NCBI GenBank assembly: GCA_030747595.1
Contig: JASLKK010000005.1
Coordinates: 142,159 to 206,158, forward strand
DNA length: 64,000 nt
Origin: Acidimicrobiales bacterium
Lineage (GTDB): Bacteria; Actinomycetota; Acidimicrobiia; Acidimicrobiales; MedAcidi-G1
Direction of reading: 5' to 3'
Below, piece by piece: positions 24,411 through 32,667 of this stretch (its first letter is position 1; the number at the start of each line of letters is the position of its first letter). Position numbers and translations under genes: made by a program. The notes beneath the pieces were generated by a model. That model saw only the letters and a program-made list of their open reading frames with translations, was not told where the DNA came from and ran no database searches.

Positions 24411-26401
24411 GTGGACTGCTCACTGCTCTCGTCGGCAAGCAGGCCCCTACGCCGGGCACGACCGGTCGGGCTGCCAGCACCGGGGACGGAGGCCAACGCA
24501 GTGCCGATGGCCATCACTGCCCCCCCGATCCACAACCAGGCCACCAGAGGTTGCACGGTCACCCGGACCACCGTGTTGTCGGACCCGTCACCGGACGCGT
24601 CGCCGAGCCCCTCATCGGGGTCGGGTACCGCCAGCACCGCCAACTGCACGTCATCGCGGACCGTGGACCGGGTGGCTGGCGTGCCGATGGTCTGCCCGCC
24701 GAACGGGAACACGCTGATGGCCGGCTCGAACCGCTCGCCGTCGACCATCACGGCGACCCGGGTCTCGGTCTTCTCCGGCAGTTTCACGGTCGACAGGCCG
24801 TCGAAGACCAACTGGTGGCCGGCGAACGTGGCCCGGTCACCCACCGCGTTGAACCGGAACTCGGCCTGGCGGACGAACGACGACGAGCAGGCAAAGGCCA
24901 CGGCGACCACGGCCACCCCGATGTGGACAACCATCCCGCCGCTGGACCGTCCCACCAGGCCGCGCAGTCCGCGGGCCCGGACGGCCAGTATCAGGTGCCG
25001 CATCGCCCCTCCGGCAGCGAAGCCCCCCAGGCCCACGGCCAGAGTCGGGGACCAACCGCGGCCCCCTAGGACCACCGCCAGGACCATGGCCGCCGCGCCG
25101 GCCATCGCCGGCCAACGCAGCCGGACCGACAGGACCTCTACGGTTCCCCGGCCCCACGGCAGGGCGGGCGCCACGGCCATGAGGAACAGCAGGGCGAAGC
25201 CCACCGGCATGGTCATCCGCTCGAAGTACGGGTTGCCCACGGCGATCCGATCGCCCTGGGCCGCTTCGACCAGCAGCGGGAACACGGTGCCCAGTAACAC
25301 CACGAAGGCGAAAGCCCCGAACAGCAGGTTGTTGCCCAAGAACGCCCCGGTGCGCGACAACGGCGACTCGATGGACCCCGGCGCCCTGAGGGCGTCACCC
25401 CGCCAGGCAATGAGCCCTACCGTGGTGGCCACCACGAGGGCGAAGAAACCCAACAGCAACGGGCCGATGCCCGACTCGGTGAAGGCGTGGACCGACTCCA
25501 GCACGCCGGACCGGGTGATGAACGTACCCAGGATGGTGAGGGCGAACGTGGCGCACAGCAGCGACAGGTTCCAAACCCGCAGCATCCCCCTTCGTTCCTG
25601 GACCATGACCGAGTGGAGGTAGGCGGTGCCGGTCAACCACGGTAGGAACGAGGCGTTCTCGACCGGATCCCACGCCCAGTAGCCGCCCCAGCCCAGCACC
25701 TCATAGGACCACCAGGCACCGAGAATGATCCCCAGGGTTAGGCATCCCCAAGCCGTCAAGGTCCAACGCCGGGCCTCGAGCAGCCACCCCTCGCCCAGCC
25801 GGCCGGTGGCCAGGGCGGCCACCGCCAGGGCAAAGGGCACGGTGAATCCGACATAGCCGAGGTACAGCACCGGCGGATGGAAGGCCATCAGTACGTGGTT
25901 CTGGAGCAGCGGGTTGGGGCCTGGCCCGTCGTAGCCGGCCCACGGTTCGAACCGGCCAAAGGGCTGGGCAGGGCCGGCCAGCAAAAGGAAGAAGAAGGCG
26001 CAGACGGCGAACATCACCAACAGGGTCCAGCCGACCATCGGGTCGTCGAGGCGATCCCGGAACCGGCGGACCACTAGCACCAGGTACCCCACGAGGATCA
26101 GGACCCACAAGAGAATCGAACCTTCGAGGGCCGACCACAGAGTGGCCACGTTGAACAGCGCCGGGGTGCGGTGGCTACCGTGCTCGGCCACGAAGGCCAC
26201 GGTGAAGTCCCGTGTAATCAGCGCCCGTTCCATAACCGCCACCTGGCCGACGGCTGCCACGGCCAGCAGCACTGCCCAGGTCCGTGACCGGCCGACCAGC
26301 GACGGCGTGCGGGTGGCCAGTCCGACGGCCACGGTGACTATCCCGGCAACCGAGGCAGCCAGCCCGAGGGCTACAAAGAGCGTTCCGAGGGTGGCGTTCA
26401 C
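24407..26401 (-). CDS. ccmF: Haem lyase subunit CcmF
   Basis: 664-residue polytopic membrane protein. The WWD haem-handling motif is intact (GWGGYWAWDPVENASFLPWL), and the conserved histidines are in AFHPPVLYLGY, YLHSVMVQ and SVHAFTESG. It joins haem from CcmE to apocytochrome c with CcmH. GTG 26401 is the start, in a GTGA overlap with ccmE; the longer open frame to 26512 lies inside ccmE. Confidence 0.96.
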   Translation of the reverse strand: MNATLGTLFVALGLAASVAGIVTVAVGLATRTPSLVGRSRTWAVLLAVAAVGQVAVMERALITRDFTVAFVAEHGSHRTPALFNVATLWSALEGSILLWVLILVGYLVLVVRRFRDRLDDPMVGWTLLVMFAVCAFFFLLLAGPAQPFGRFEPWAGYDGPGPNPLLQNHVLMAFHPPVLYLGYVGFTVPFALAVAALATGRLGEGWLLEARRWTLTAWGCLTLGIILGAWWSYEVLGWGGYWAWDPVENASFLPWLTGTAYLHSVMVQERRGMLRVWNLSLLCATFALTILGTFITRSGVLESVHAFTESGIGPLLLGFFALVVATTVGLIAWRGDALRAPGSIESPLSRTGAFLGNNLLFGAFAFVVLLGTVFPLLVEAAQGDRIAVGNPYFERMTMPVGFALLFLMAVAPALPWGRGTVEVLSVRLRWPAMAGAAAMVLAVVLGGRGWSPTLAVGLGGFAAGGAMRHLILAVRARGLRGLVGRSSGGMVVHIGVAVVAVAFACSSSFVRQAEFRFNAVGDRATFAGHQLVFDGLSTVKLPEKTETRVAVMVDGERFEPAISVFPFGGQTIGTPATRSTVRDDVQLAVLAVPDPDEGLGDASGDGSDNTVVRVTVQPLVAWLWIGGAVMAIGTALASVPGAGSPTGRARRRGLLADESSEQST

Positions 26402-26967
26402 CCGCTCGCCGAGGCGTTGCCGTCCGGGAGGCCACAAGCCTTGAGCTCGGCACCCTCGCCCCGGTAGTCGTTGTCGTGCTTGACCACCATGTGGTCGGTC
26501 CGGAGGTGCCAACCGTCAGCGGCCGGTGCAACGAGACCGGGAGGCACCGGACCACGAACCCACAAGCCCTGCAGGACCACCGGAACCCCAGGTTGGAACA
26601 GCTCGGCCGGGTCCCCGAGGTGCACTACGTCGGCCAGGACGTCACCGGCACACAGGGTGAAGACCACTGCCGACTCGCCGTCCACCTCAACCTCGAGGAT
26701 TCCTGGCTGGGGCGTGCCAACCACCCGGAACCGGTCGCCGTCGAGTTCGGAACGCAGCTCCACGGCCCGGTCCGCCTCGTAGAAGAAGAGCGACGCGTCA
26801 CCCAGGGTCTGGAAAAGGACGGCCACCACGGCCGCCACTAGCACCACGAGCACCACGACCGCGCCGGGTCGTCGTTGGACCAAGCCTGATTCGGGACGGG
26901 TGGGTACCGGTGTCAGGTCGTCGATCAGGTCGCCTTCTGGCCCCATCTTGTCGCCGGGATCAGGCAT
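26398..26967 (-). CDS. ccmE: Haem chaperone CcmE
   Basis: 189 residues: one N-terminal membrane helix (about 35-53) and a periplasmic OB-fold ending in the haem-binding motif VKHDNDY, in which His164 is the covalent haem ligand and Tyr168 the axial ligand (family form HDExY). The C-terminal tail carries a Cys (KACGL) that I do not expect in the family. ATG 26967 lies within the end of ccmD (8-bp overlap). Confidence 0.92.
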   Translation of the reverse strand: MPDPGDKMGPEGDLIDDLTPVPTRPESGLVQRRPGAVVVLVVLVAAVVAVLFQTLGDASLFFYEADRAVELRSELDGDRFRVVGTPQPGILEVEVDGESAVVFTLCAGDVLADVVHLGDPAELFQPGVPVVLQGLWVRGPVPPGLVAPAADGWHLRTDHMVVKHDNDYRGEGAELKACGLPDGNASASG

Positions 26968-27118
26968 CGCCGGACCCCTGGTCCTCCAACCAACGCCGGT
27001 GGGCGTCGGGCACCTGTGCGCTGAGATCCCGTCCGCGTCGGATGAGGCGTAGCGCGTAGATCGCCAGCGTGCCCAAGGTGATGCCCCAGCCGGCAATCAG
27101 GTAGCCCACATGGGTCAT
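26960..27118 (-). CDS. ccmD: Small membrane protein CcmD
   Basis: 52 residues, in the exact position where ccmD is expected. One membrane helix, YLIAGWGITLGTLAIYALRL, followed by the basic cytoplasmic stretch IRRGRDLS, the classic CcmD layout. ATG 27118 overlaps the ccmC stop (ATGA), and its stop overlaps the ccmE start. CcmD releases holo-CcmE from the CcmABC complex. The gene is easy to miss because of its size. Confidence 0.85.
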   Translation of the reverse strand: MTHVGYLIAGWGITLGTLAIYALRLIRRGRDLSAQVPDAHRRWLEDQGSGDA

Positions 27119-27957
27119 GACGATTCCCCGGGAGACGGGTCGCCGACTGCCCTACGGAGCTCATCGTCGGGCGTCTCACCGCGACGCTCGACAATGGCGG
27201 CTGCCACCGAGTGGTCCAGGGCCGCCCGCTCCAGCCACCCCACCCGGAACCGATGCAGTAGCAACCAGGCTAAAACCATGCCCAGCACGAGAAAGCCCAG
27301 CATCAGGGTGAACAGGGTGAGGTCCTCGATCTTGAGGTCGCCGAGGGTGGACTGCTGATGCAGGGTCCGGTTCTCCCACCATTCAACCGACCGGTTGACC
27401 AGCGGGAGGTCCAGTACGGCGACAAGCGCCACCACGGCGGCCCGACGGGAGACCGCCCGGGGGTCTCCGGTGGTGCGTCGCAGGGCTAGGTACCCGGCGA
27501 ACATCAGGAAGAGGACGAGCGTGGTCATGAGTCTGACGTCGCCCCACTCCCACCAGGTGTTCCACACCGGTCGACCCCAGATGGAGCCGGTGACCAGCAC
27601 TAATCCGCAGAACACCGTTCCCACCTCGGCCGCCGCGTGGGCCGTGACGTCCCACCACGGAGTGCGCCGAATCAGGACCCCGAGGCTGGCCACCGCACAG
27701 AGCCCGTAGGCCAGATAGGTCATGACGGCCAGAGGCACGTGCACGTAGAGCATCCGCACGGCATCGAACTGTCCGAACTCGGCTCCCGTAGAAGGGTGGA
27801 TCCGGACGTCGGGATCGGTGAGGACGAAGGCCAGCACTCCGAGTACAGCCAGGCCGACGAGGGCGAGCACACCTAGCAGGCGCGAACCGCGCGACCCAGT
27901 GGTATCGCTTGCCGTGCCTTCCGGCAGGGGTGCTGGGCTCATGGGTTCTTCGGCCAT
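27115..27957 (-). CDS. ccmC: Haem exporter/handling protein CcmC
   Basis: 280 residues with six predicted helices. It loads haem on CcmE. The conserved histidines are in LYVHVPLAVM and the later NRTLHQQS. The tryptophan-rich haem motif is GRPVWNTWWEWGDVRLM; the usual form is WGTxWxWDxRLT, so this copy has an extra Gly before the Asp and Asn for Gly. The C-terminal 70 residues extend beyond typical CcmC and are polar. Separated from ccmB by 12 bp. Confidence 0.93.
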   Translation of the reverse strand: MAEEPMSPAPLPEGTASDTTGSRGSRLLGVLALVGLAVLGVLAFVLTDPDVRIHPSTGAEFGQFDAVRMLYVHVPLAVMTYLAYGLCAVASLGVLIRRTPWWDVTAHAAAEVGTVFCGLVLVTGSIWGRPVWNTWWEWGDVRLMTTLVLFLMFAGYLALRRTTGDPRAVSRRAAVVALVAVLDLPLVNRSVEWWENRTLHQQSTLGDLKIEDLTLFTLMLGFLVLGMVLAWLLLHRFRVGWLERAALDHSVAAAIVERRGETPDDELRRAVGDPSPGESS

Positions 27958-27969
27958 CGGGGCTCCCGG

Positions 27970-28653
27970 TCAGTCCTCGACCAATGCGCCGTGAGCTGAC
28001 GCACCGACCACGGTGAGGACCAGGGCGGCCACAGCCAACAGACCGGTCCATGCCCAGCCGTCGACCGCCGCGACACCGAGGGCATCGTCGAACGCCCGGG
28101 TGGCCCCGATCAGCACCGGCGCTAGCACCGGAAGCACGAGGATCGGCAGGAGGGTCTCCCGCGCCCTCAGCCCCGAGGCCAGCGCGCCATAGAGGGTACC
28201 GGCGGCCGCCACGGCGACCCCGGCTGCCACACCGGCCACCACCAGCAGGAACCATTCCTCCACGCTCACGCCGTAGAGCACCACGAGTCCGCCGACCAGC
28301 AACGCCTCGAGCACCAGCAACTGGACGAATACAGCAGTCGTCCGTCCCAGGTAGCGGGCCACCGGTGAGAGACCTGACATGCGAAGGGAGGTGCCCGTAC
28401 CGTCGGCAGAATCCAGCGAGGCCGACCGCTGGATGGCCAGCAGGGCACTCAACAGCACGGTCACCCAGAACAGCCCAGGGGCGAAGGTTCGAAGGGTCGA
28501 ATGGTCTGCATCTAGAGCAAAGCCGAACAGCACCAGAACGAGCACCGCGAACGGCAGAACCTGGTCGACTACGACCCGTGACCGGGCCTCGATACGAAGG
28601 TCACGTCCCGCGACTAGTCGGGCGTCGCGCAGAACGGTCCGCAGCGTGCTCAT
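27970..28653 (-). CDS. ccmB: Haem ABC transporter permease CcmB
   Basis: 227 residues with six hydrophobic segments. The family start is visible as RDLRIEARSR and VLPFAVLVLVLFGFALD, followed by LFWVTVLLSALLAIQRS. Forms the CcmABCD complex that releases holo-CcmE. ATG 28653 overlaps the ccmA stop (ATGA). Confidence 0.93.
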   Translation of the reverse strand: MSTLRTVLRDARLVAGRDLRIEARSRVVVDQVLPFAVLVLVLFGFALDADHSTLRTFAPGLFWVTVLLSALLAIQRSASLDSADGTGTSLRMSGLSPVARYLGRTTAVFVQLLVLEALLVGGLVVLYGVSVEEWFLLVVAGVAAGVAVAAAGTLYGALASGLRARETLLPILVLPVLAPVLIGATRAFDDALGVAAVDGWAWTGLLAVAALVLTVVGASAHGALVED

Positions 28654-29333
28654 CGGATTCCCCCGTCGTCGGTCGCCGACGCGTCGACCACCGCACCCCC
28701 GGCCAGTGTCACCGTCCGTGGGGAGAGGGCCGCCACCCGGTCCAGTTCATGGGACGACACGACCACGGTGCCACCGGCCGCCACCGCATCACCGATCAAC
28801 GCATCGACGAGATCACGGCCCGCCTGGTCGAGGCCGGCGTGCGGCTCGTCCAACAGCCACAGTTCAGGCCGGCGGACCACCAGGGAGGCCAACGACGTCC
28901 GGCGACGCTGGCCGGCCGAGAGCGTGTGGACCGGCTGATCGAGCAGACGGTCGGGTACCTCGAGGCGGGACCGAGCCTCGTCGGTCCGACGATCGGCGTC
29001 GGCAGCCGACAGGCCGGCGGCCCGAGCCCAGAAACGTAGGTTCTCCCCCACGGTGAGATCGTCGTACAGCCCGGTCGCGTGGCCTAGGAGCGCCACCCGA
29101 CGCCGAACCGATCGACGGCCAACCACTTCGGTGAGATCGTGGTCCAGTACCCGCACCTCGCCGGACTCGGGACGTAGCAGACCAGCGCACAGATGCAGCA
29201 GGGTCGTCTTACCGGCCCCGTTGGGGCCCCGCAGGAGGACCGTCTCACCGGCGTGGATCGTCAGGTCCACGCCGGACAGGGCGGGAAAGCGCCCCAGCAG
29301 CGCGACCGCGGCGCGCAACTCGACCACCGACAC
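28650..29333 (-). CDS. ccmA: Haem ABC transporter ATPase CcmA
   Basis: 227-residue ABC ATPase: Walker [18 protein letters not shown], signature LSAGQRRRTSL, Walker B LWLLDEPHAGLD and H-loop VVVSSHELDRV. The LSAGQ form of the signature is typical of CcmA. It heads the ccmABCDEFGH operon. GTG 29333 lies 6 nt after a TACCGT box on the minus strand, so the operon mRNA is predicted leaderless. Confidence 0.94.
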   Translation of the reverse strand: MSVVELRAAVALLGRFPALSGVDLTIHAGETVLLRGPNGAGKTTLLHLCAGLLRPESGEVRVLDHDLTEVVGRRSVRRRVALLGHATGLYDDLTVGENLRFWARAAGLSAADADRRTDEARSRLEVPDRLLDQPVHTLSAGQRRRTSLASLVVRRPELWLLDEPHAGLDQAGRDLVDALIGDAVAAGGTVVVSSHELDRVAALSPRTVTLAGGAVVDASATDDGGIR

Positions 29334-29339
29334 CCCGTC

Positions 29340-29345
29340 ACGGTA
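29340..29345 (-). promoter_or_regulatory. -10 box TACCGT of the ccm operon
   Basis: On the minus strand TACCGT ends 6 nt before GTG 29333. It faces the divergent box at 29357-29362, 11 bp away, so the two units share a very short promoter region. Confidence 0.5.
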
Positions 29346-29356
29346 CCGGCCGGTCG

Positions 29357-29362
29357 TACCCT
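29357..29362 (+). promoter_or_regulatory. -10 box TACCCT of the lipoprotein gene
   Basis: TACCCT ends 6 nt before ATG 29369; leaderless geometry. Confidence 0.5.
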
Positions 29363-29368
29363 GACCCC

Positions 29369-29983
29369 ATGTCCGACGCCTTCCGACGCTGTTTCGCTGG
29401 TTGGTGGGCGCCAGTGCTCTCGGGCCTGATGCTGCTAGCCGCAGCCTGTGGGGGCGGCGACGACTCCACCCTGACCGGTTCGCGTGGTGGCGGTCCGGCC
29501 GACGAAGCGGGCAACGGTCGGACCGCCACCACCTCGATCGTGGAGGTTCGACCCACGCAGCCCGATGCCGGGATCCCCGACTGGGTGGGCGAGGTGGTCA
29601 ACCTCCACGACTTGGAAGCCGGGACTTGCTTCAACAGTTATTCGTGGGTTCAGGACGACCGAGAGATCGCCATCGATACCCGGGTGCCCTGCCCCGGTCC
29701 CCACCAGCACGAGATCTACCTGCGGACCGCCCATCCGGCCCGGCCCGGCGCACCGTGGCCGGGGGACCGGGAGATGGAGGCCTATGCCCGTGCCGAGTGC
29801 TACGCGGCCTTCGCTGGATTCGTGGGACTCATCTTCGAACTCTCGGAACTCGAGTTGGGCTACCTGACCCCGTCACGGACTGACTTCGAACACGACCGGG
29901 CGGTCTTCCGCAACATCCACTGCTTCGTCCACCGCTCCGACGGGACCGAGTTGGTGGGTACGGCTGCGGGATCCCGCCTCTAG
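29369..29983 (+). CDS. Lipoprotein with septum-formation-like domain
   Basis: 204 residues. Signal peptide with lipobox LLAAACGG (Cys about 26) and a Gly/Ser/Asp linker. The exported domain (about 75-200) fits the actinobacterial septum-formation family: NLHDLEAGTCF, a pair VPCPGPHQHEIY, a C-Y-A-A-F helix (ECYAAFAGFVG), NIHCFVHRSDG and final LVGTAAGS. The three Cys probably form disulfides as in the family. Function not established. Its stop shares the palindrome CTAG with the stop of the convergent glycosidase gene. Confidence 0.8.
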   Translation: MSDAFRRCFAGWWAPVLSGLMLLAAACGGGDDSTLTGSRGGGPADEAGNGRTATTSIVEVRPTQPDAGIPDWVGEVVNLHDLEAGTCFNSYSWVQDDREIAIDTRVPCPGPHQHEIYLRTAHPARPGAPWPGDREMEAYARAECYAAFAGFVGLIFELSELELGYLTPSRTDFEHDRAVFRNIHCFVHRSDGTELVGTAAGSRL

Positions 29984-31194
29984 CCAAGATCCACTGGCTG
30001 GTCCCCCACCGCGCCTCCCCTCGGCCGGCGGGCCAGCACCAGGGCCAGGCCGGTCCACGACTGGGGGACGGCTCCCAGGCCGGCGCCGGTGTCGGGGTTC
30101 CAGTACTCGGCCATGCCCGAGGCCCATGCCCCTGCCACCGTCGTCCGAACCAGCAACTCAGCAGCCCCTGGCGAATGGGGAGCCACGGCCCGCACCATCA
30201 GGTAGGCCAGCTGCGGCCAGACCGGTCCCCGCCAGTAGGCGTTGGGATCGAAAACGGGCTCAGCCCGGTGCACGCCGGTCGGACCGGCCGGTCCGCCGTG
30301 GGCCAATGGATCCAGGAGCTGAGCTACCACCCGGTCGGTCCGTCGCTCATCGTCCTCGACCAGCAGTGGCAGCAGGGCGTCCAGCGTTCGGACCCGGCCC
30401 GCTCCGTTGGCTGTGGAGCCGGCGTCCACCCAGGTGCCTCGGTCGTCGTCCCACTGTTCGGCTAGGGCGTCGACCAGCTCGTCGGCGGCCGCCGCAAGGT
30501 CATCGTCGCCGGTCACCGTGACCAACTCCCGGGCGTTGAACGCGATCAGGGCATTGAAGCCCGCGGGCGCCACCGCGAACACCGGGTTGGCTACCGCCTC
30601 GCCATCGGAACCGGTCTCAATGGTCGAGGCCAGCCGGTTCTTCACCGACCGCCACCGATCACGGTCAAAACCGCCGGGGCAGTGGTCGTCCCAGCGGGGT
30701 GAGTCGTCAGCCCCCGTCTCCCACGGATGACAGGCCCGGACGAGGCCTGAGGGATCACGACGGCGACCCCGCAGCAGGAACCACAAGCCAGCGGTGGCCC
30801 GCTCGACCACCTCGCCGTCGACCGGTTCGCCGGCCCGCACCAGTTCGGCCACCGCATGGCCGTACATGGGCGGCTGGGTGATCGACGAGTCGCCCGGTCT
30901 CCCCCACAGGTCCTCGTGGAACCCGGGCTGGCGGATGTAATGCATGTGGGGCACGAACCCCGACGGCGTCTGGGCGGCCAACGCCACCGCCAACTCGCGG
31001 CGGGCCCGGTCACTGTCACCGAGGGCCAGCCACACCAGGACGTGGAAGCACGAGTCCCACAACCACTGCCACGGGTAGACCGTCGAGTTGGGGGCTGCAT
31101 ACCCTTCCGATACCCAGTGGTCGTCCAACATCGTGCGTACGACGGCCTCCATCGCATCGCTGTCCGGATCCGGGAGACCCATGGCTCGCTGCAC
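29980..31194 (-). CDS. GH63-type glycosidase, glucosyl/mannosylglycerate hydrolase-like
   Basis: About 404 residues, (alpha/alpha)6-barrel glycosidase. Motifs: YPWQWLWDSCFHVLVW (general acid region), HMHYIRQPGFHEDLWG, FDPNAYWRGPVWPQL and MAEYWNPDTGAGLGAVPQSW, as in glucosylglycerate and mannosylglycerate hydrolases. No signal peptide, so it would act on a cytoplasmic compatible solute. Start GTG 31194 is chosen because AAAGGAG lies 6 nt upstream; ATG 31197 and 31182 are in frame. The start lies inside the 5' end of the divergent glycosyltransferase gene. Confidence 0.85.
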   Translation of the reverse strand: MQRAMGLPDPDSDAMEAVVRTMLDDHWVSEGYAAPNSTVYPWQWLWDSCFHVLVWLALGDSDRARRELAVALAAQTPSGFVPHMHYIRQPGFHEDLWGRPGDSSITQPPMYGHAVAELVRAGEPVDGEVVERATAGLWFLLRGRRRDPSGLVRACHPWETGADDSPRWDDHCPGGFDRDRWRSVKNRLASTIETGSDGEAVANPVFAVAPAGFNALIAFNARELVTVTGDDDLAAAADELVDALAEQWDDDRGTWVDAGSTANGAGRVRTLDALLPLLVEDDERRTDRVVAQLLDPLAHGGPAGPTGVHRAEPVFDPNAYWRGPVWPQLAYLMVRAVAPHSPGAAELLVRTTVAGAWASGMAEYWNPDTGAGLGAVPQSWTGLALVLARRPRGGAVGDQPVDLG

Positions 31195-32293
31195 CATCGT
31201 CTCCTTTCGTTTCGGCCCCACCGACGGCGTTTCGGTAGTAGCTCGGATGTGGGCCGACGCCCTGAGCGGGATCGGCTTCGACGTGGACTGGTTGGCCGGC
31301 GAGATCGAACCCGGCTGGGACGATCCTCGACCGGTCCGGATCGTAAACGGCCTCGGCATCGGTAACCCGGAACCCCCGGTCCTCGGCTCCCCCGATGTCA
31401 GTTCACTGGTCGACGATGTGGGCGATGCCCTGACTGGCGCCGATCTGGTGGTGGTGGAGAACCTCTGCACCATTCCACTGAATCCGACGGCCGCCCGTGT
31501 GATGGCAGGCGTGCTGCGAGGCCGGCCAGCCATCCTCCACCACCACGATCCACCGTGGCAGCGAGAGCGGTTCGCCCACATGACCGACCTCCCCCCTGAC
31601 GACGCCGCCTGGCGCCATGTCACGATCAACGACCTCACCCGGAGGCAGATGGCCGACCGGGGTTTGACTGCGTGGACCATCCGCAACGGATTCGATCCTG
31701 ACCCGCCAATCGGTGACCGGGACGGCACTCGCGGTCGCCTCGGCCTCCATCCCGATGACCTCCTGGTGGTGCATCCCGTCCGGGCGATTCCCCGTAAAGC
31801 GGTCGATCGGGCGATCGTCCTCACCGAGGCGCTCGGCGGGAGTCGGCCTTCCGGTGGTCGCCCAGCCACCTACTGGCTACCCGGGCCGGCCGAGGACGGC
31901 TACGGCCCCGAGTTGGCCCACCTACTGGCCGCTGCCCGGTGCCCGGTGATCCGCCAACCGGCCGCCTCACGGGCAGACCTGTACGCGGCGGCCGACGTGG
32001 TGGCCTTCCCCTCGACCTGGGAGGGCTTCGGCAACCCACCGGTGGAAGCCGCCCTGGCCCGCCGACCAGCCACCATCGGGACCTATCCGGTGGCTGACGA
32101 GTTGCGGGCCCTCGGCTTCCGCTGGTTCGACGCTGCTGAGCCCGGCCCGCTCGTCGCGTGGCTGACCGCACCGGCTGACCAACAGGTCGAACTACTGGAC
32201 CACAACCAGCGAGTGGCGGCCACCGAGTTGTCCACGGATCGCATGGCGGCCGAACTGGAAACGCTCATTAACGAGGCAGGCTGGACGCCGTGA
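31181..32293 (+). CDS. GT4-like glycosyltransferase
   Basis: 370 residues, GT-B fold. N-terminus CTIVSFRFGPTDGVSVVARMW (donor-loop glycines), middle AILHHHDPPWQRERF, and the C-terminal E-x7-E motif EGFGNPPVE in FPSTWEGFGNPPVEAAL, typical of retaining GT4 enzymes. GGGAG lies 4 nt before ATG 31181. The 5' end overlaps the divergent GH63-type gene, so the pair may make and degrade the same glycoside, for instance a glycosylglycerate; inference only. A two-helix membrane protein gene follows with a GTGA overlap. Confidence 0.8.
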   Translation: MARCTIVSFRFGPTDGVSVVARMWADALSGIGFDVDWLAGEIEPGWDDPRPVRIVNGLGIGNPEPPVLGSPDVSSLVDDVGDALTGADLVVVENLCTIPLNPTAARVMAGVLRGRPAILHHHDPPWQRERFAHMTDLPPDDAAWRHVTINDLTRRQMADRGLTAWTIRNGFDPDPPIGDRDGTRGRLGLHPDDLLVVHPVRAIPRKAVDRAIVLTEALGGSRPSGGRPATYWLPGPAEDGYGPELAHLLAAARCPVIRQPAASRADLYAAADVVAFPSTWEGFGNPPVEAALARRPATIGTYPVADELRALGFRWFDAAEPGPLVAWLTAPADQQVELLDHNQRVAATELSTDRMAAELETLINEAGWTP

Positions 32294-32568
32294 ACGATCC
32301 GATCCTCGTGCGACGGGCCCGGCTGGCCCGAGTGGCCAGTGTCGGTCAGCGATTGGGCTACCTCGCCTACCTAGTGGCCATTGTCGTGTTCGCCGTGGGC
32401 CTGACTACCGGCTTCACCGATGCCTTCGCCACCACTCTGGTGGTGCTACTGGTGGCCGGATCCTTCGTGCTGGCCCCGGCCATCGTGCTCCACTACGCCG
32501 TGCGCGCCGCTGCCGAAGAGGAACGAGCCGAGGAGCAGGCTGGAGAACAGACCACTCCCAACCCCTAG
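32290..32568 (+). CDS. Small two-helix membrane protein
   Basis: 92 residues, GTG start in a GTGA overlap with the glycosyltransferase. Two hydrophobic segments (LAYLVAIVVFAVGLTTGF and TTLVVLLVAGSFVLAPAIVL) followed by a charged Glu-rich tail (AAEEERAEEQAGEQ). No family recognised; cotranscribed with the glycosyltransferase. Confidence 0.75.
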   Translation: MNDPILVRRARLARVASVGQRLGYLAYLVAIVVFAVGLTTGFTDAFATTLVVLLVAGSFVLAPAIVLHYAVRAAAEEERAEEQAGEQTTPNP

Positions 32569-32655
32569 TCGGCAACCGCTAGTCGGTACCCGAAATCCGG
32601 GTCCGCCCGGAGGAGGAATCCCCGTCCGGTTGGTCGCCGGGTACCGACCTGTGCC

Positions 32656-32661
32656 TACCGT
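32656..32661 (+). promoter_or_regulatory. -10 box TACCGT of the TetR gene
   Basis: TACCGT ends 6 nt before ATG 32668; leaderless geometry. Confidence 0.5.
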
Positions 32662-32667
32662 CACACT

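Noticed and set aside
24048..25622. 524-codon open frame on the plus strand opposite ccmG and ccmF
   Set aside because: Antisense shadow of ccmF, with Ser/Thr/Pro-rich nonsense; no start signal.
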